The notes below the pieces were generated by a model that saw nothing but the letters and a program-made list of their open reading frames with translations, made no database searches and was not told the DNA's origin. The position numbers and the translations under genes were made by a program. Positions 50,986-59,458 of a stretch of 64,000 nt of DNA are shown here, one piece after another. The stretch covers positions 1-64,000 of the forward strand of contig JAZNKJ010000009.1 of assembly GCA_045578465.1 (NCBI GenBank), read 5' to 3'. Each line of letters opens with the position of its first letter. Within the stretch, counting starts at the first letter, position 1. This DNA is from SIG454 sp045578465 (lineage in GTDB: Bacteria > Bacillota > Clostridia > Monoglobales > Monoglobaceae).

Positions 50986-52413
50986 ATGAAAATACTTATG
51001 GCCTCCTCCGAGGTTGCGCCATATGCTAAAAGCGGAGGCTTGGGCGATGTTTTGGGTGCTCTCCCTCAGGCCCTTGTAAAAGAAGGGCATGAGGTAGCTG
51101 TTGTGCTTCCTAAATACGGCGGAATCAAAGAAGAATTTGTAAATCAGATGGAGTATAAATTCTTTATTTATATCCCTGTTGGTTGGAGAAATAAATATTG
51201 CGGAGTTTTTGAAATAGTTAAAGACGGCGTTTCCTATTATTTCGTCGACAACGAATATTATTTCGGTGCAAAAGAGCTCTATCTCTGGAACGATTTGGAA
51301 AGGTTTGCCTTTTTCGATAAGGCCTGCCTTGAAATCTTAAAAGGGATTAACTTTAAACCTGATGTTATCCACTGCAATGACTGGCAGACGGGAATGATTC
51401 CTGTGCTACTCGACGCATATTATAAAAGAGATGAGTTTTATTCCGGTATTAAAACCGTGTTTACTATCCATAACCTTAAATATCAAGGTGTTTATGATGT
51501 GAATGTGGCCCGTGATTTCTTCTCTTTAAATGAGGGATATTTCACTAACGATAAACTGGAATACCACGGCTGTGCCAACCTTTTAAAAGCGGGAATTGTT
51601 TATGCAAACGAGGTAACAACTGTTAGCCCGACTTATGCAAACGAGATTAAAACTCCAATCGGCGGAGAGGGTCTTGACGGCCTGCTTCGTGCAAGAGAAA
51701 ATTCTCTTACGGGGATTATAAACGGAATTGACTATAATGAATATAATCCGCGGACGGATAAAATGATTTTTAAGAATTTCAATCTCAACAACTTCATAGA
51801 AGGCAAAAAGGCAAACAAAATGGCTCTTCAAGAGTATCTAAACCTTCCTGTTGACGGGGAAAAGGTTATGATTGGCCTTGTTTCAAGACTGGTTGACCAA
51901 AAGGGTCTTGATTTAATTGCAAACGCTATGGATTCTCTTATGGGAATGGATATTCAGTTTGTAATTTTGGGAACGGGGGAAGAAAAATATGAAAATCTTT
52001 TCCGCCATTATGCTTATCATAATCCCCATAAGGTTTCGGCGAATATCACTTTTTCAAATGACCTTGCCCATAAGATTTATGCAGGCTGTGATTTGTTCTT
52101 AATGCCGTCAATGTTTGAGCCTTGTGGCTTAGGACAGCTTATCGCTCTCTCCTACGGAACAATCCCGATTGTCCGTGAAACAGGCGGTCTTTCTGACACC
52201 ATAAAACCTTATAACGAATTTACGGGAGAGGGAAATGGTTTCAGCTTTGCTCCTTATAACGCAGAGGACATGATGTTTACCATTCGCAGAGCCATAGATT
52301 TCTTCTCCAATAAAGAGGTTTGGAAGAAACTTGTCCGCCGTGCATTAAAAGAAAATTTCTCCTGGGAAGAATCTGCAAAAAAATATATTGAAATTTATGA
52401 GAAAATAGTGTAA
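50986..52413 (+). CDS. glgA: Glycogen synthase (ADP-glucose type)
   Basis: 475 residues, GT5. The N-terminal KSGGLGDVLGALP loop binds ADP-glucose; DVIHCNDWQTGMIP, TIHNLKYQG and the C-terminal FEPCGLGQLIALSYGTIP with the catalytic Glu are all present. It extends the alpha-1,4 chain. AAAGGAT lies before the ATG, and the gene is 33 bases from glgD, so it belongs to the same transcript. Confidence 0.96.
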   Translation: MKILMASSEVAPYAKSGGLGDVLGALPQALVKEGHEVAVVLPKYGGIKEEFVNQMEYKFFIYIPVGWRNKYCGVFEIVKDGVSYYFVDNEYYFGAKELYLWNDLERFAFFDKACLEILKGINFKPDVIHCNDWQTGMIPVLLDAYYKRDEFYSGIKTVFTIHNLKYQGVYDVNVARDFFSLNEGYFTNDKLEYHGCANLLKAGIVYANEVTTVSPTYANEIKTPIGGEGLDGLLRARENSLTGIINGIDYNEYNPRTDKMIFKNFNLNNFIEGKKANKMALQEYLNLPVDGEKVMIGLVSRLVDQKGLDLIANAMDSLMGMDIQFVILGTGEEKYENLFRHYAYHNPHKVSANITFSNDLAHKIYAGCDLFLMPSMFEPCGLGQLIALSYGTIPIVRETGGLSDTIKPYNEFTGEGNGFSFAPYNAEDMMFTIRRAIDFFSNKEVWKKLVRRALKENFSWEESAKKYIEIYEKIV

Positions 52414-52418
52414 AATAA

Positions 52419-52463
52419 GAGAGGTAACGCTTTTTGGCGTTACCTCTCCCCATAATTTCGGGG
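52419..52463 (+). terminator. Tandem hairpins between glgA and glgP
   Basis: A 12-bp stem GAGAGGTAACGC / GCGTTACCTCTC is followed by a small CCCC / GGGG hairpin and then AATTCTTATTTTTT. The first hairpin has no immediate U-run, so this may be a partial terminator or a processing site that lowers glgP transcript rather than ending transcription. Confidence 0.5.
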
Positions 52464-52507
52464 AATTCTTATTTTTTAAGGCAGTAAAAATGAAAGGTGA
52501 AAAAGAA

Positions 52508-54964
52508 ATGGCAAAAAAGATGACAAAAGCGGAGTATACGGCGCAAAAAGAGCAAATCAAAAGCGCTGTTGCAGGAAAGCTCCGCAGACACTACGCGAAA
52601 ACTTTTGAAAACGCAACCCCTGCCCAGATTTATAAGGCTTGTGCAAGCGTTGTTCAGGATACAATTATGGAGAAATGGGCGCTTTCAAGAGAGAGACTTG
52701 AAAACGGCCACGAAAAAGAGCTTTATTATCTCTCTTTTGAGTTTTTAATGGGTAGAGCTCTCGGTAATAACCTTATAAACATTTTGCAAATGGATGTGTA
52801 TAGGGACGCCCTCTCTGAATGCGGTCTTGACCTTGCTCAGATTGAAGAAGTTGAAAATGATGCAGGACTTGGAAACGGTGGTTTAGGACGACTTGCGGCT
52901 TGTTTCTTAGACTCTCTTTCAACTCTTGAAATTCCTGCATTCGGTTGCGGAATAAGATATGAATATGGTCTCTTCCGCCAGAAAATCGTTGACGGCTACC
53001 AGACAGAAATGCCTGACCCGTGGCTTGAAGACGGAAACGCATGGGAAGTTGAACGCCCTGAGGATCAGGTTGAAGTTCACTATAACGGAAGAATTGAAGA
53101 ATATTTTGAAGACGGAAAAATGAAGTTCCGCCACACCGACTATAACACAGTTATTGGTATGCCTTATGATATGCCGATTTCAGGCTTTGACTCAAAGCTT
53201 GTTAACACATTAAGACTCTGGAAAGCCCGCTCTCCTCAGGTTATCAATATGAGCGAGTTTAACCGTGGGGACTATGCAATGGCTATGAAGGATAAAGAGC
53301 TTGCGGAAGTGGTTTCTAAAATCCTTTATCCAGAGGATAACCACTATGAAGGAAAACTTTTAAGACTTAAACAGCAGTATTTCTTCGTGTCTGCAACAAT
53401 CCAGTGGATTTTAAAGAAGCAAAAGCGCAGAGGCCACTCCCTCTATGAACTTCCGAAGTATGTGCAAATTCATATAAACGATACCCACCCAACTCTTGCA
53501 ATTCCTGAGCTTATGCGAATTTTGATGGACGAAGAAGGCTTTGGTTGGGACGAGGCATGGGATGTTGCAACAAAAACCTTTGCTTATACAAACCATACAA
53601 TCTTAACAGAAGCATTAGAAAGATGGCCGGTTTCAATGTTTGAAACCCTTCTTCCGAGAATTCTCCAGATTGTCCGTGAAATTGACAGAAGACAAAGAGA
53701 AAATTTAAGAAATACTTTCGGGGACGACCACGGCAAGATTGAATATATGGCGGTTATATCTAACGGAAATGTTAATATGGCAAATATGTGTATGACAACC
53801 TGCCACAGCATAAATGGTGTTGCGGCTCTCCATACAGAGATTCTTAAAAAGGAAACATTTAAGGATTATTACAGCATCTATCCTGATAAGTTCAAGAATG
53901 TAACAAACGGCGTAACTCCAAGAAGATGGCTCTATAAGGCAAATCCGGCTCTTGCTTCTCTTATAACCGACGCAATCGGGGATAAGTGGATTAAGAAAGC
54001 GGAAAATCTTGAAAAGCTTATGCCTTTTGCCGATGACAGCGCATTTTGTGAGAAGTTTGACAAGATTAAGAATGACAATAAGATTGTTCTTGCAAACTAT
54101 ATTAAAGAGCATAACGGAATTACAGTTGACCCAAGCTCATTATTTGATGTGCAGATTAAGAGACTTCACGAATATAAGCGTCAGCTCCTTAAAGTTATGC
54201 ATATTATCTATCGCTATAAGATGATAACCGAAAATCCGTCTCAGGCATCTATGCTCCCTGAAACATTCATTTTCGGGGCAAAGGCGGCGCCTGGTTATCA
54301 TGCGGCAAAGCTTATTATCAAGCTTATCAATAATGTTGCTGAGGTTGTTAACAACGACCCGAGAACAAAGGACATTTTAAAGGTTGTTTTCATTGAGAAT
54401 TACAGCGTTTCAATAGCCGAGAAAATCGTTGCGGCGGCAAACCTTTCCGAGCAGATTTCAACTGCGTCCAAAGAGGCAAGCGGAACAGGTAATATGAAGC
54501 TTATGCTTAACGGTGCGCTGACAATCGGAACAATGGACGGCGCTAATGTTGAAATTGCAGAGAGAGTGGGACTTGATAATATTTATATCTTCGGCCTTTC
54601 CTCTGATGAGGTTCTCTCAATTTATGCATCAGGGCACAGCCCAAGCCCTGCAATTTATTCTGAGAATATGGTTATAAAATCAATTGTGGATTCCCTTATT
54701 GACGGAACATTCTCCAAAGATAAGCAAAACCTCTTTAACGATATTTACCACGAGCTTGTGTTCGGCAGAGGAAACTTTGCAGACCAGTATCTCTTGCTCC
54801 GTGACTTTGAATCTTATCTCAATGCAAGCCATAAGGTTGCAAAAGAATTCGTTCAGCCTGAGATTTGGAACAAGAAAGCGGTTATCAATGTTTCCAAGGC
54901 AGGATTTTTCTCCTCCGACAGATCCATCGAAGACTATAACCGAGACATCTGGCATTTAAGATAA
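52508..54964 (+). CDS. glgP: Glycogen phosphorylase
   Basis: 818 residues, GT35. It releases glucose-1-phosphate from glycogen using phosphate and PLP. Motifs include YYLSFEFLMGR, NDAGLGNGGLGRLAACFLDS, QIHINDTHPTLAIPELMR and the PLP-lysine region EASGTGNMKLMLNG. An AAAGGTGA-type RBS supports the ATG at 52508; a start at 52490 (six residues longer) has AAGG at good distance and is possible. It is the last gene of the glycogen operon. A second, only distantly similar phosphorylase lies at 59448-61727. Confidence 0.95.
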   Translation: MAKKMTKAEYTAQKEQIKSAVAGKLRRHYAKTFENATPAQIYKACASVVQDTIMEKWALSRERLENGHEKELYYLSFEFLMGRALGNNLINILQMDVYRDALSECGLDLAQIEEVENDAGLGNGGLGRLAACFLDSLSTLEIPAFGCGIRYEYGLFRQKIVDGYQTEMPDPWLEDGNAWEVERPEDQVEVHYNGRIEEYFEDGKMKFRHTDYNTVIGMPYDMPISGFDSKLVNTLRLWKARSPQVINMSEFNRGDYAMAMKDKELAEVVSKILYPEDNHYEGKLLRLKQQYFFVSATIQWILKKQKRRGHSLYELPKYVQIHINDTHPTLAIPELMRILMDEEGFGWDEAWDVATKTFAYTNHTILTEALERWPVSMFETLLPRILQIVREIDRRQRENLRNTFGDDHGKIEYMAVISNGNVNMANMCMTTCHSINGVAALHTEILKKETFKDYYSIYPDKFKNVTNGVTPRRWLYKANPALASLITDAIGDKWIKKAENLEKLMPFADDSAFCEKFDKIKNDNKIVLANYIKEHNGITVDPSSLFDVQIKRLHEYKRQLLKVMHIIYRYKMITENPSQASMLPETFIFGAKAAPGYHAAKLIIKLINNVAEVVNNDPRTKDILKVVFIENYSVSIAEKIVAAANLSEQISTASKEASGTGNMKLMLNGALTIGTMDGANVEIAERVGLDNIYIFGLSSDEVLSIYASGHSPSPAIYSENMVIKSIVDSLIDGTFSKDKQNLFNDIYHELVFGRGNFADQYLLLRDFESYLNASHKVAKEFVQPEIWNKKAVINVSKAGFFSSDRSIEDYNRDIWHLR

Positions 54965-54967
54965 TTA

Positions 54968-54999
54968 AAAAGACCTTGCAACTGCAAGGTCTTTTATTT
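54968..54999. terminator. Bidirectional terminator between glgP and malQ
   Basis: A 12-bp stem AAAAGACCTTGC / GCAAGGTCTTTT with an AACT loop, then ATTTTTAT. It divides two converging operons. Confidence 0.9.
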
Positions 55000-56484
55000 T
55001 TATATTCTTCCGAAACGGGCGGATGTGTCATAAATCTTTTTTGCCAGAGGGAAAGTAAGAAGCTCTTTCTTAACTCGCCATTGCCAGTTGTTTCCCGTTG
55101 TGGCAGGAGTGTTTATCCTCGCCTCATCCCCCAGCTTTAAATAGTCCGAAAGGGGAACAATGCAAAGCTTCGCCTGACTTCTCATGATAAGAGCAATAAG
55201 AGGGTCAACAAGAATTTCTCTCGGGGCGTTATCTACGCAAAGATACTCGCAAACCGCCTTAAAATCTTCATCACTAAGGTTTTTAAGCCAGGATAGGAGA
55301 GTTTCGTTGTCGTGGGTCCCTGTGTATGCCACGCAATTTTCGGGGTAATTGTGAGGGAGATAGTCGTTTTTAAAACCGGTATCTCTTGAATCAAATGCGA
55401 ATTCAATAACTTTTATCCCTGCAAAACCGCTGTCTTTTAAAAGCTGTTTAACCTCAGGGGTTATAAAACCTAAATCCTCTGCAATAACATTTTTCTCTCC
55501 CAAAACCTTTTCCATCTCTAAAAAGAGCTCCATCCCCGGCCCTTTTTCCCACTTACCGATTGTTGCGTCGGGATTTCCATAGGGGATTGAATAGTAAGCC
55601 TCAAAACCTCGGAAATGGTCAATTCGAAGACAGTCAAAAAGCTTAAAGGAATGGTCAAGACGCTTCATCCACCAGAAATAGTTTTCCTTTTTGTGAGTTT
55701 TCCAGTCATAAAGGGGGTTCCCCCAAAGCTGACCCAAAGGAGAAAAGGCATCAGGAGGGCATCCTGCAACGGCGATTGGAGTGCGGTCTTCTTCCAACTG
55801 AAAAAGCTGTGGGTTTGCCCAGACATCCGCGCTGTCCATTGAAGCGTAAATCGGAAGATCGCCGATTATTAAAATGCCTTTTTCGTTTGCGTATTTTTTA
55901 AGTGCTTTCCACTGAGAAGAAAATTCAAATTGTAAGAAACACCAGAAGTTCATCTCGTCTGAAAGATCGCTCTGATATTTTAAGAGGGCAGAAGGCTCTC
56001 TTCTTTTTATGTCCTCATCCCATAAAAGCCATTCTTTTCCGCCGTAGCGCCCTTTGATTGCCATAAAAAGAGCATAGTCTAAGAGCCAATAGGAATTTTC
56101 TCTTTTGAAGGTTTCAAAGTCCTCATCAGGGACAAATCTTGAATAGGCCTTTCTCAAAAGAGGATAGCGGTTATTATACTGTTTTTCATAGTCAACATAA
56201 TTTTCGTCTGTGCCAAAGTCGCAAAAGTCACATTCCTCACGGGAGAGGAGCTTCTTTTCTATGAGCGTGTCAAGGCTTATCATATAAGGATTTCCGGCAA
56301 AAGAGGAAGGAGACTGATAAGGGGAGTCGCCGTAGCTGGTCTGCCCTAAGGGGAGAATTTGCCAATAACTCTGCCCTGACAAAGATAAAAAGTCAACAAA
56401 CTCATAAGCACTTTTGGAAAAACAGCCTATACCGTATTTTGACGGCAGAGAAGTTATTGGTAGTAAAACACCTGCTTTTTTCAT
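55000..56484 (-). CDS. malQ: 4-alpha-glucanotransferase (amylomaltase)
   Basis: 494 residues, GH77. It starts AGVLLPITSLPSKYGIG; barrel motifs include YWQILPLGQTSYGDSPYQS, DCLRIDHFRGFEAYYSIP with the nucleophile Asp, VIAEDLGFIT with the acid Glu, and YTGTHDNETLLSW with the third Asp. It disproportionates maltodextrins, yielding glucose and longer chains for the phosphorylase upstream. It is the last gene of a four-gene minus-strand operon, 18 bases after the EEP-family gene. Confidence 0.95.
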   Translation of the reverse strand: MKKAGVLLPITSLPSKYGIGCFSKSAYEFVDFLSLSGQSYWQILPLGQTSYGDSPYQSPSSFAGNPYMISLDTLIEKKLLSREECDFCDFGTDENYVDYEKQYNNRYPLLRKAYSRFVPDEDFETFKRENSYWLLDYALFMAIKGRYGGKEWLLWDEDIKRREPSALLKYQSDLSDEMNFWCFLQFEFSSQWKALKKYANEKGILIIGDLPIYASMDSADVWANPQLFQLEEDRTPIAVAGCPPDAFSPLGQLWGNPLYDWKTHKKENYFWWMKRLDHSFKLFDCLRIDHFRGFEAYYSIPYGNPDATIGKWEKGPGMELFLEMEKVLGEKNVIAEDLGFITPEVKQLLKDSGFAGIKVIEFAFDSRDTGFKNDYLPHNYPENCVAYTGTHDNETLLSWLKNLSDEDFKAVCEYLCVDNAPREILVDPLIALIMRSQAKLCIVPLSDYLKLGDEARINTPATTGNNWQWRVKKELLTFPLAKKIYDTSARFGRI

Positions 56485-56502
56485 TTTTGCCTCCTTGTTA
56501 AT

Positions 56503-57330
56503 TTAAAGCTCGCCATCTGCCACAATTAAAACTCCGCAGTGGTCCGAAACTTTTTTGGTATCTTTCCCGTCAAATAGGACCTTTGATGAGAAAACTTTAA
56601 TATTATGATTTGAAAATATATAGTCAATCCGTTTGTCTTTTTTGTTGTGACTCCAACCGTCAATTTTTCCAAAGACGGTTGCGCCTTCGTCCTTTTCCTT
56701 TGCTAAGGAATAAGTGTCAAGCCAGCCTGATTTTAAGATTTCGCTGTATGCTCCGCTCTCTTCTGAGGAGGGTGCATTGAAATCTCCCATAAGAAAAATG
56801 TTTTCATCGCTTTTCGGAGAAAGGTGGTGGTTAAGACTTTCAAGCTGATAGGAAAAAGGCTCTTCACTATCGCCCATCCAACCCGTGTGAACACAGCAGA
56901 AAATCTTATTCCCGATTTTAACGGACAATGCCTTGCGGGTACGAAAATTCTTATAGTCCGTGCCCTTTGAAATATAGAAAGATTTTATTTCCTCAAAGGG
57001 AGTTTTAGAAAAAAGCGAGAGACCTTCGTCAAATTTTTCATATCCGCACTTTATCCCTGCCCAGGTGAAAAAATAATTTTCTCCCTGTTCTTTAAGGATT
57101 TTTGCAATTTTTAAAGCATGATTGTCGATTTTAAGGGGAATGAAGTTATCCCCTTTTATAAAACCGAAAGTTTCGGGCGAGGGACAAAGGGGAGAATTAA
57201 CCCCCTGATTGACCTCTTGAAGTGCAATAACATCAGGTTTTATTTTAACAATTTCTTCGGCAAAAATCAAGCACTTTTTTTCATATTCTTCTTCAATAAG
57301 ACTGTGGGTGTTAAGAGTTAAAAGCTTCAT
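56503..57330 (-). CDS. Endonuclease/exonuclease/phosphatase family protein
   Basis: 275 residues of the EEP fold. Motifs are LLTLNTHSL at the N-terminus, VIALQEVNQ with the metal-binding Glu, CVHTGW, FLMGDFNAPSSE with catalytic Asp-Asn, RIDYIFSNH and the closing SDHCGVLI with Asp-His. The fold covers nucleases and phosphomonoesterases or phosphodiesterases. Placement between a sugar PTS and malQ suggests a sugar-phosphate or related substrate; similar genes occur in other Gram-positive maltodextrin operons. Function is unassigned. It overlaps neither neighbour; the gap to the PTS gene is one base. Confidence 0.8.
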   Translation of the reverse strand: MKLLTLNTHSLIEEEYEKKCLIFAEEIVKIKPDVIALQEVNQGVNSPLCPSPETFGFIKGDNFIPLKIDNHALKIAKILKEQGENYFFTWAGIKCGYEKFDEGLSLFSKTPFEEIKSFYISKGTDYKNFRTRKALSVKIGNKIFCCVHTGWMGDSEEPFSYQLESLNHHLSPKSDENIFLMGDFNAPSSEESGAYSEILKSGWLDTYSLAKEKDEGATVFGKIDGWSHNKKDKRIDYIFSNHNIKVFSSKVLFDGKDTKKVSDHCGVLIVADGEL

Positions 57331-57331
57331 A

Positions 57332-59458
57332 TTAAAGAATATCGTTAATGTCGGACTTTAAAATGTCCGCCTGAGGCCCGTAAACCGCCTGAACTCCCGT
57401 TCCCTTAACGAAAAGTCCGAGAGCGCCTTCTTTTTTCCACTCTTTAAGAGGAGCGACCTTTTCGGGATCTTTAACGGTTATCCGAAGCCTTGTCATACAG
57501 GCGTCAACCAGAGAAATGTTTTCCCTGCCTCCTAAGAGCGCAATAATTCGCTCTGCCTTGTCGTTTTTCTTTTCTTCTTTATCGTTTGGAACTTCCTCTA
57601 AGGGTGCGTCGGTGTAATTTCCCATTCGCCCCGGAGTTGCATAGCCTAGTTTTCCTATCATATAGTATGCAACAAAATAGCCAACGGCGAAGAAAAGAAT
57701 TGTAACTAAAACAAAGTTTATGATGTCTCCTAAAAGTCCTGCGTTTATTGACATAGGGAGCCTTGTTAAAAGCTCAATGTTCCCGAAAGAGTGAAGCCTT
57801 AAATTTATAATTCCAGCCGAGGCAAAGGCAATTCCTTGCAAAACAGAATAGACAATATAAAGAGGGATTGCGCAGAACATAAACATAAATTCAAGAGGCT
57901 CTGTTACTCCCGTTAAGAATACCGCAAGTCCTGATGAGAGGAACATTGATTTATATTTGCTTCGCTTGTCTTTATCAACTCGGCGATACATGGCAAGACC
58001 AACCCCTAAAAGAAGACCTGACGAGCCAATCATCTGCCCCACCTTAAATCTTGCAGGGGTAATTCCGTTTAAGAGCGCGGTGTATGACGCTGTGTCCCCC
58101 GCGTTTTTAAAGCCGATAAGGTCAGAAATCCAGGCAAGCCAGAGAGGGTCCTGACCGAAAACAGTTGTGCCCGCGCTGGCTCCCGTCTGAATTATATAAG
58201 TTCCGCCGAAAGAGGTGTAGTTCATTGGGATTGTAAGCATATGATGAAGCCCGAAGGGGAGAAGAAGACGCTCTAATGTTCCGTAAATAAATGGCGCAAG
58301 GATTGGGGAAGTGTCTGCCGAAGATGCAATCCAAAGGCCGAATTTGTTAATCCCCATCTGGATAAAGGGCCAGATAATAGAAAGGATTAAAGATGCAAGA
58401 ACCGAATAGAAAATAACAACCAAGGGAACAAATCGTTTACCGTTAAAGAATGACAAAACATCAGGGAGAGAACGGAAATTATAGTATTTATTATAGACAA
58501 TTCCGCCCAAGAAACCTGAAATAATACCAACGAAAACACCCATATTAAGGGCAGGAGAACCAAGAACGGAAGTGAAATAACCGTTAACTAAAATCTCCTG
58601 ACCGAAAAGGGTCTTTGTTGTGGCATCAGGATTTGCCAGCATATCTGCCGTAACGCCGAAAATGTTTCCCGTTATATTATTTATGAGGATAAATGCAAGA
58701 AGTGCCGCGAAAGCTCCTCCTGCTCGTTCCTTTGCCCAGGACCCACCAATTGCCACAGCGAAAAGAATATGCAGGTTTCCTATAATCGCCCAGCCGATGT
58801 TTTCAAGGATACTGCCAATGCGTAAAACAATGGAGGTGTCGCCCCCCGACATTGAGATAAGCTTTCCTATACTTATCATAATTCCTGCCGCAGGCATAAC
58901 GGCAATAACCACCATTAAAACCTTTCCAAGCTTTTGCAAAAAGTCAAAAACTTTGCCCTTGCCTGCTCCCTTTGTGGAAACTTCTTCCGAGGGGAGAGAA
59001 ACAGTAAAAAGGGTTTCCTTTGGTTTTTTAAGAGAGTCGCTTGCAGGTTTTATTTCTGCACCCTCAGGGAGATTGCAGACAATAACAGGGGTTATGGGAT
59101 TTATATTGTTGTTTTTAAGAATGCTAAGGTCAACCTCTGCGATAAGGTCACCTGCTTTAACCTTGTCCCCCTCTTTTTTAAAGACCGTAAAGCCTTTCCC
59201 TTCAAGAGAAACTGTTTCAAGGCCAACATGAATTAAAACTTCAAGGCCATTATCCCCCGTAAAGCTGAATGCGTGCTTTGTGCTTGCGATATTGGTAAGC
59301 TCCCCGTCAACAGGGCTTAAAATCTTTCCGTCTTTGGGGATAATCGCAACCCCGTCTCCCAAAATCTTTTCCGAAAAGGTGGAGTCAGGGACTTTTTCAA
59401 GAGGAACAATTTCCCCGAAAAGGGGTGCCAAAACTTTTGGTATTTTTTTATCTTTCAT
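57332..59458 (-). CDS. PTS permease, fused EIIA-EIIC-EIIB (glucose/maltose family)
   Basis: 708 residues. EIIA(Glc-type) occupies ~1-165, with phospho-His77 in LEVLIHVGL; EIIC ~175-590 has about 10 membrane spans and the ITEPLEF-type GVTEPLEFMFMF motif; EIIB follows, with phospho-Cys654 in DACMTRLR. The domain order A-C-B is less common than C-B-A. The sugar is probably maltose or another alpha-glucoside or glucose, judged from malQ and phosphorylase neighbours. Import with phosphorylation, followed by a glucanotransferase and a phosphorylase, is an odd pairing because no phospho-alpha-glucosidase is in view. Confidence 0.87.
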   Translation of the reverse strand: MKDKKIPKVLAPLFGEIVPLEKVPDSTFSEKILGDGVAIIPKDGKILSPVDGELTNIASTKHAFSFTGDNGLEVLIHVGLETVSLEGKGFTVFKKEGDKVKAGDLIAEVDLSILKNNNINPITPVIVCNLPEGAEIKPASDSLKKPKETLFTVSLPSEEVSTKGAGKGKVFDFLQKLGKVLMVVIAVMPAAGIMISIGKLISMSGGDTSIVLRIGSILENIGWAIIGNLHILFAVAIGGSWAKERAGGAFAALLAFILINNITGNIFGVTADMLANPDATTKTLFGQEILVNGYFTSVLGSPALNMGVFVGIISGFLGGIVYNKYYNFRSLPDVLSFFNGKRFVPLVVIFYSVLASLILSIIWPFIQMGINKFGLWIASSADTSPILAPFIYGTLERLLLPFGLHHMLTIPMNYTSFGGTYIIQTGASAGTTVFGQDPLWLAWISDLIGFKNAGDTASYTALLNGITPARFKVGQMIGSSGLLLGVGLAMYRRVDKDKRSKYKSMFLSSGLAVFLTGVTEPLEFMFMFCAIPLYIVYSVLQGIAFASAGIINLRLHSFGNIELLTRLPMSINAGLLGDIINFVLVTILFFAVGYFVAYYMIGKLGYATPGRMGNYTDAPLEEVPNDKEEKKNDKAERIIALLGGRENISLVDACMTRLRITVKDPEKVAPLKEWKKEGALGLFVKGTGVQAVYGPQADILKSDINDIL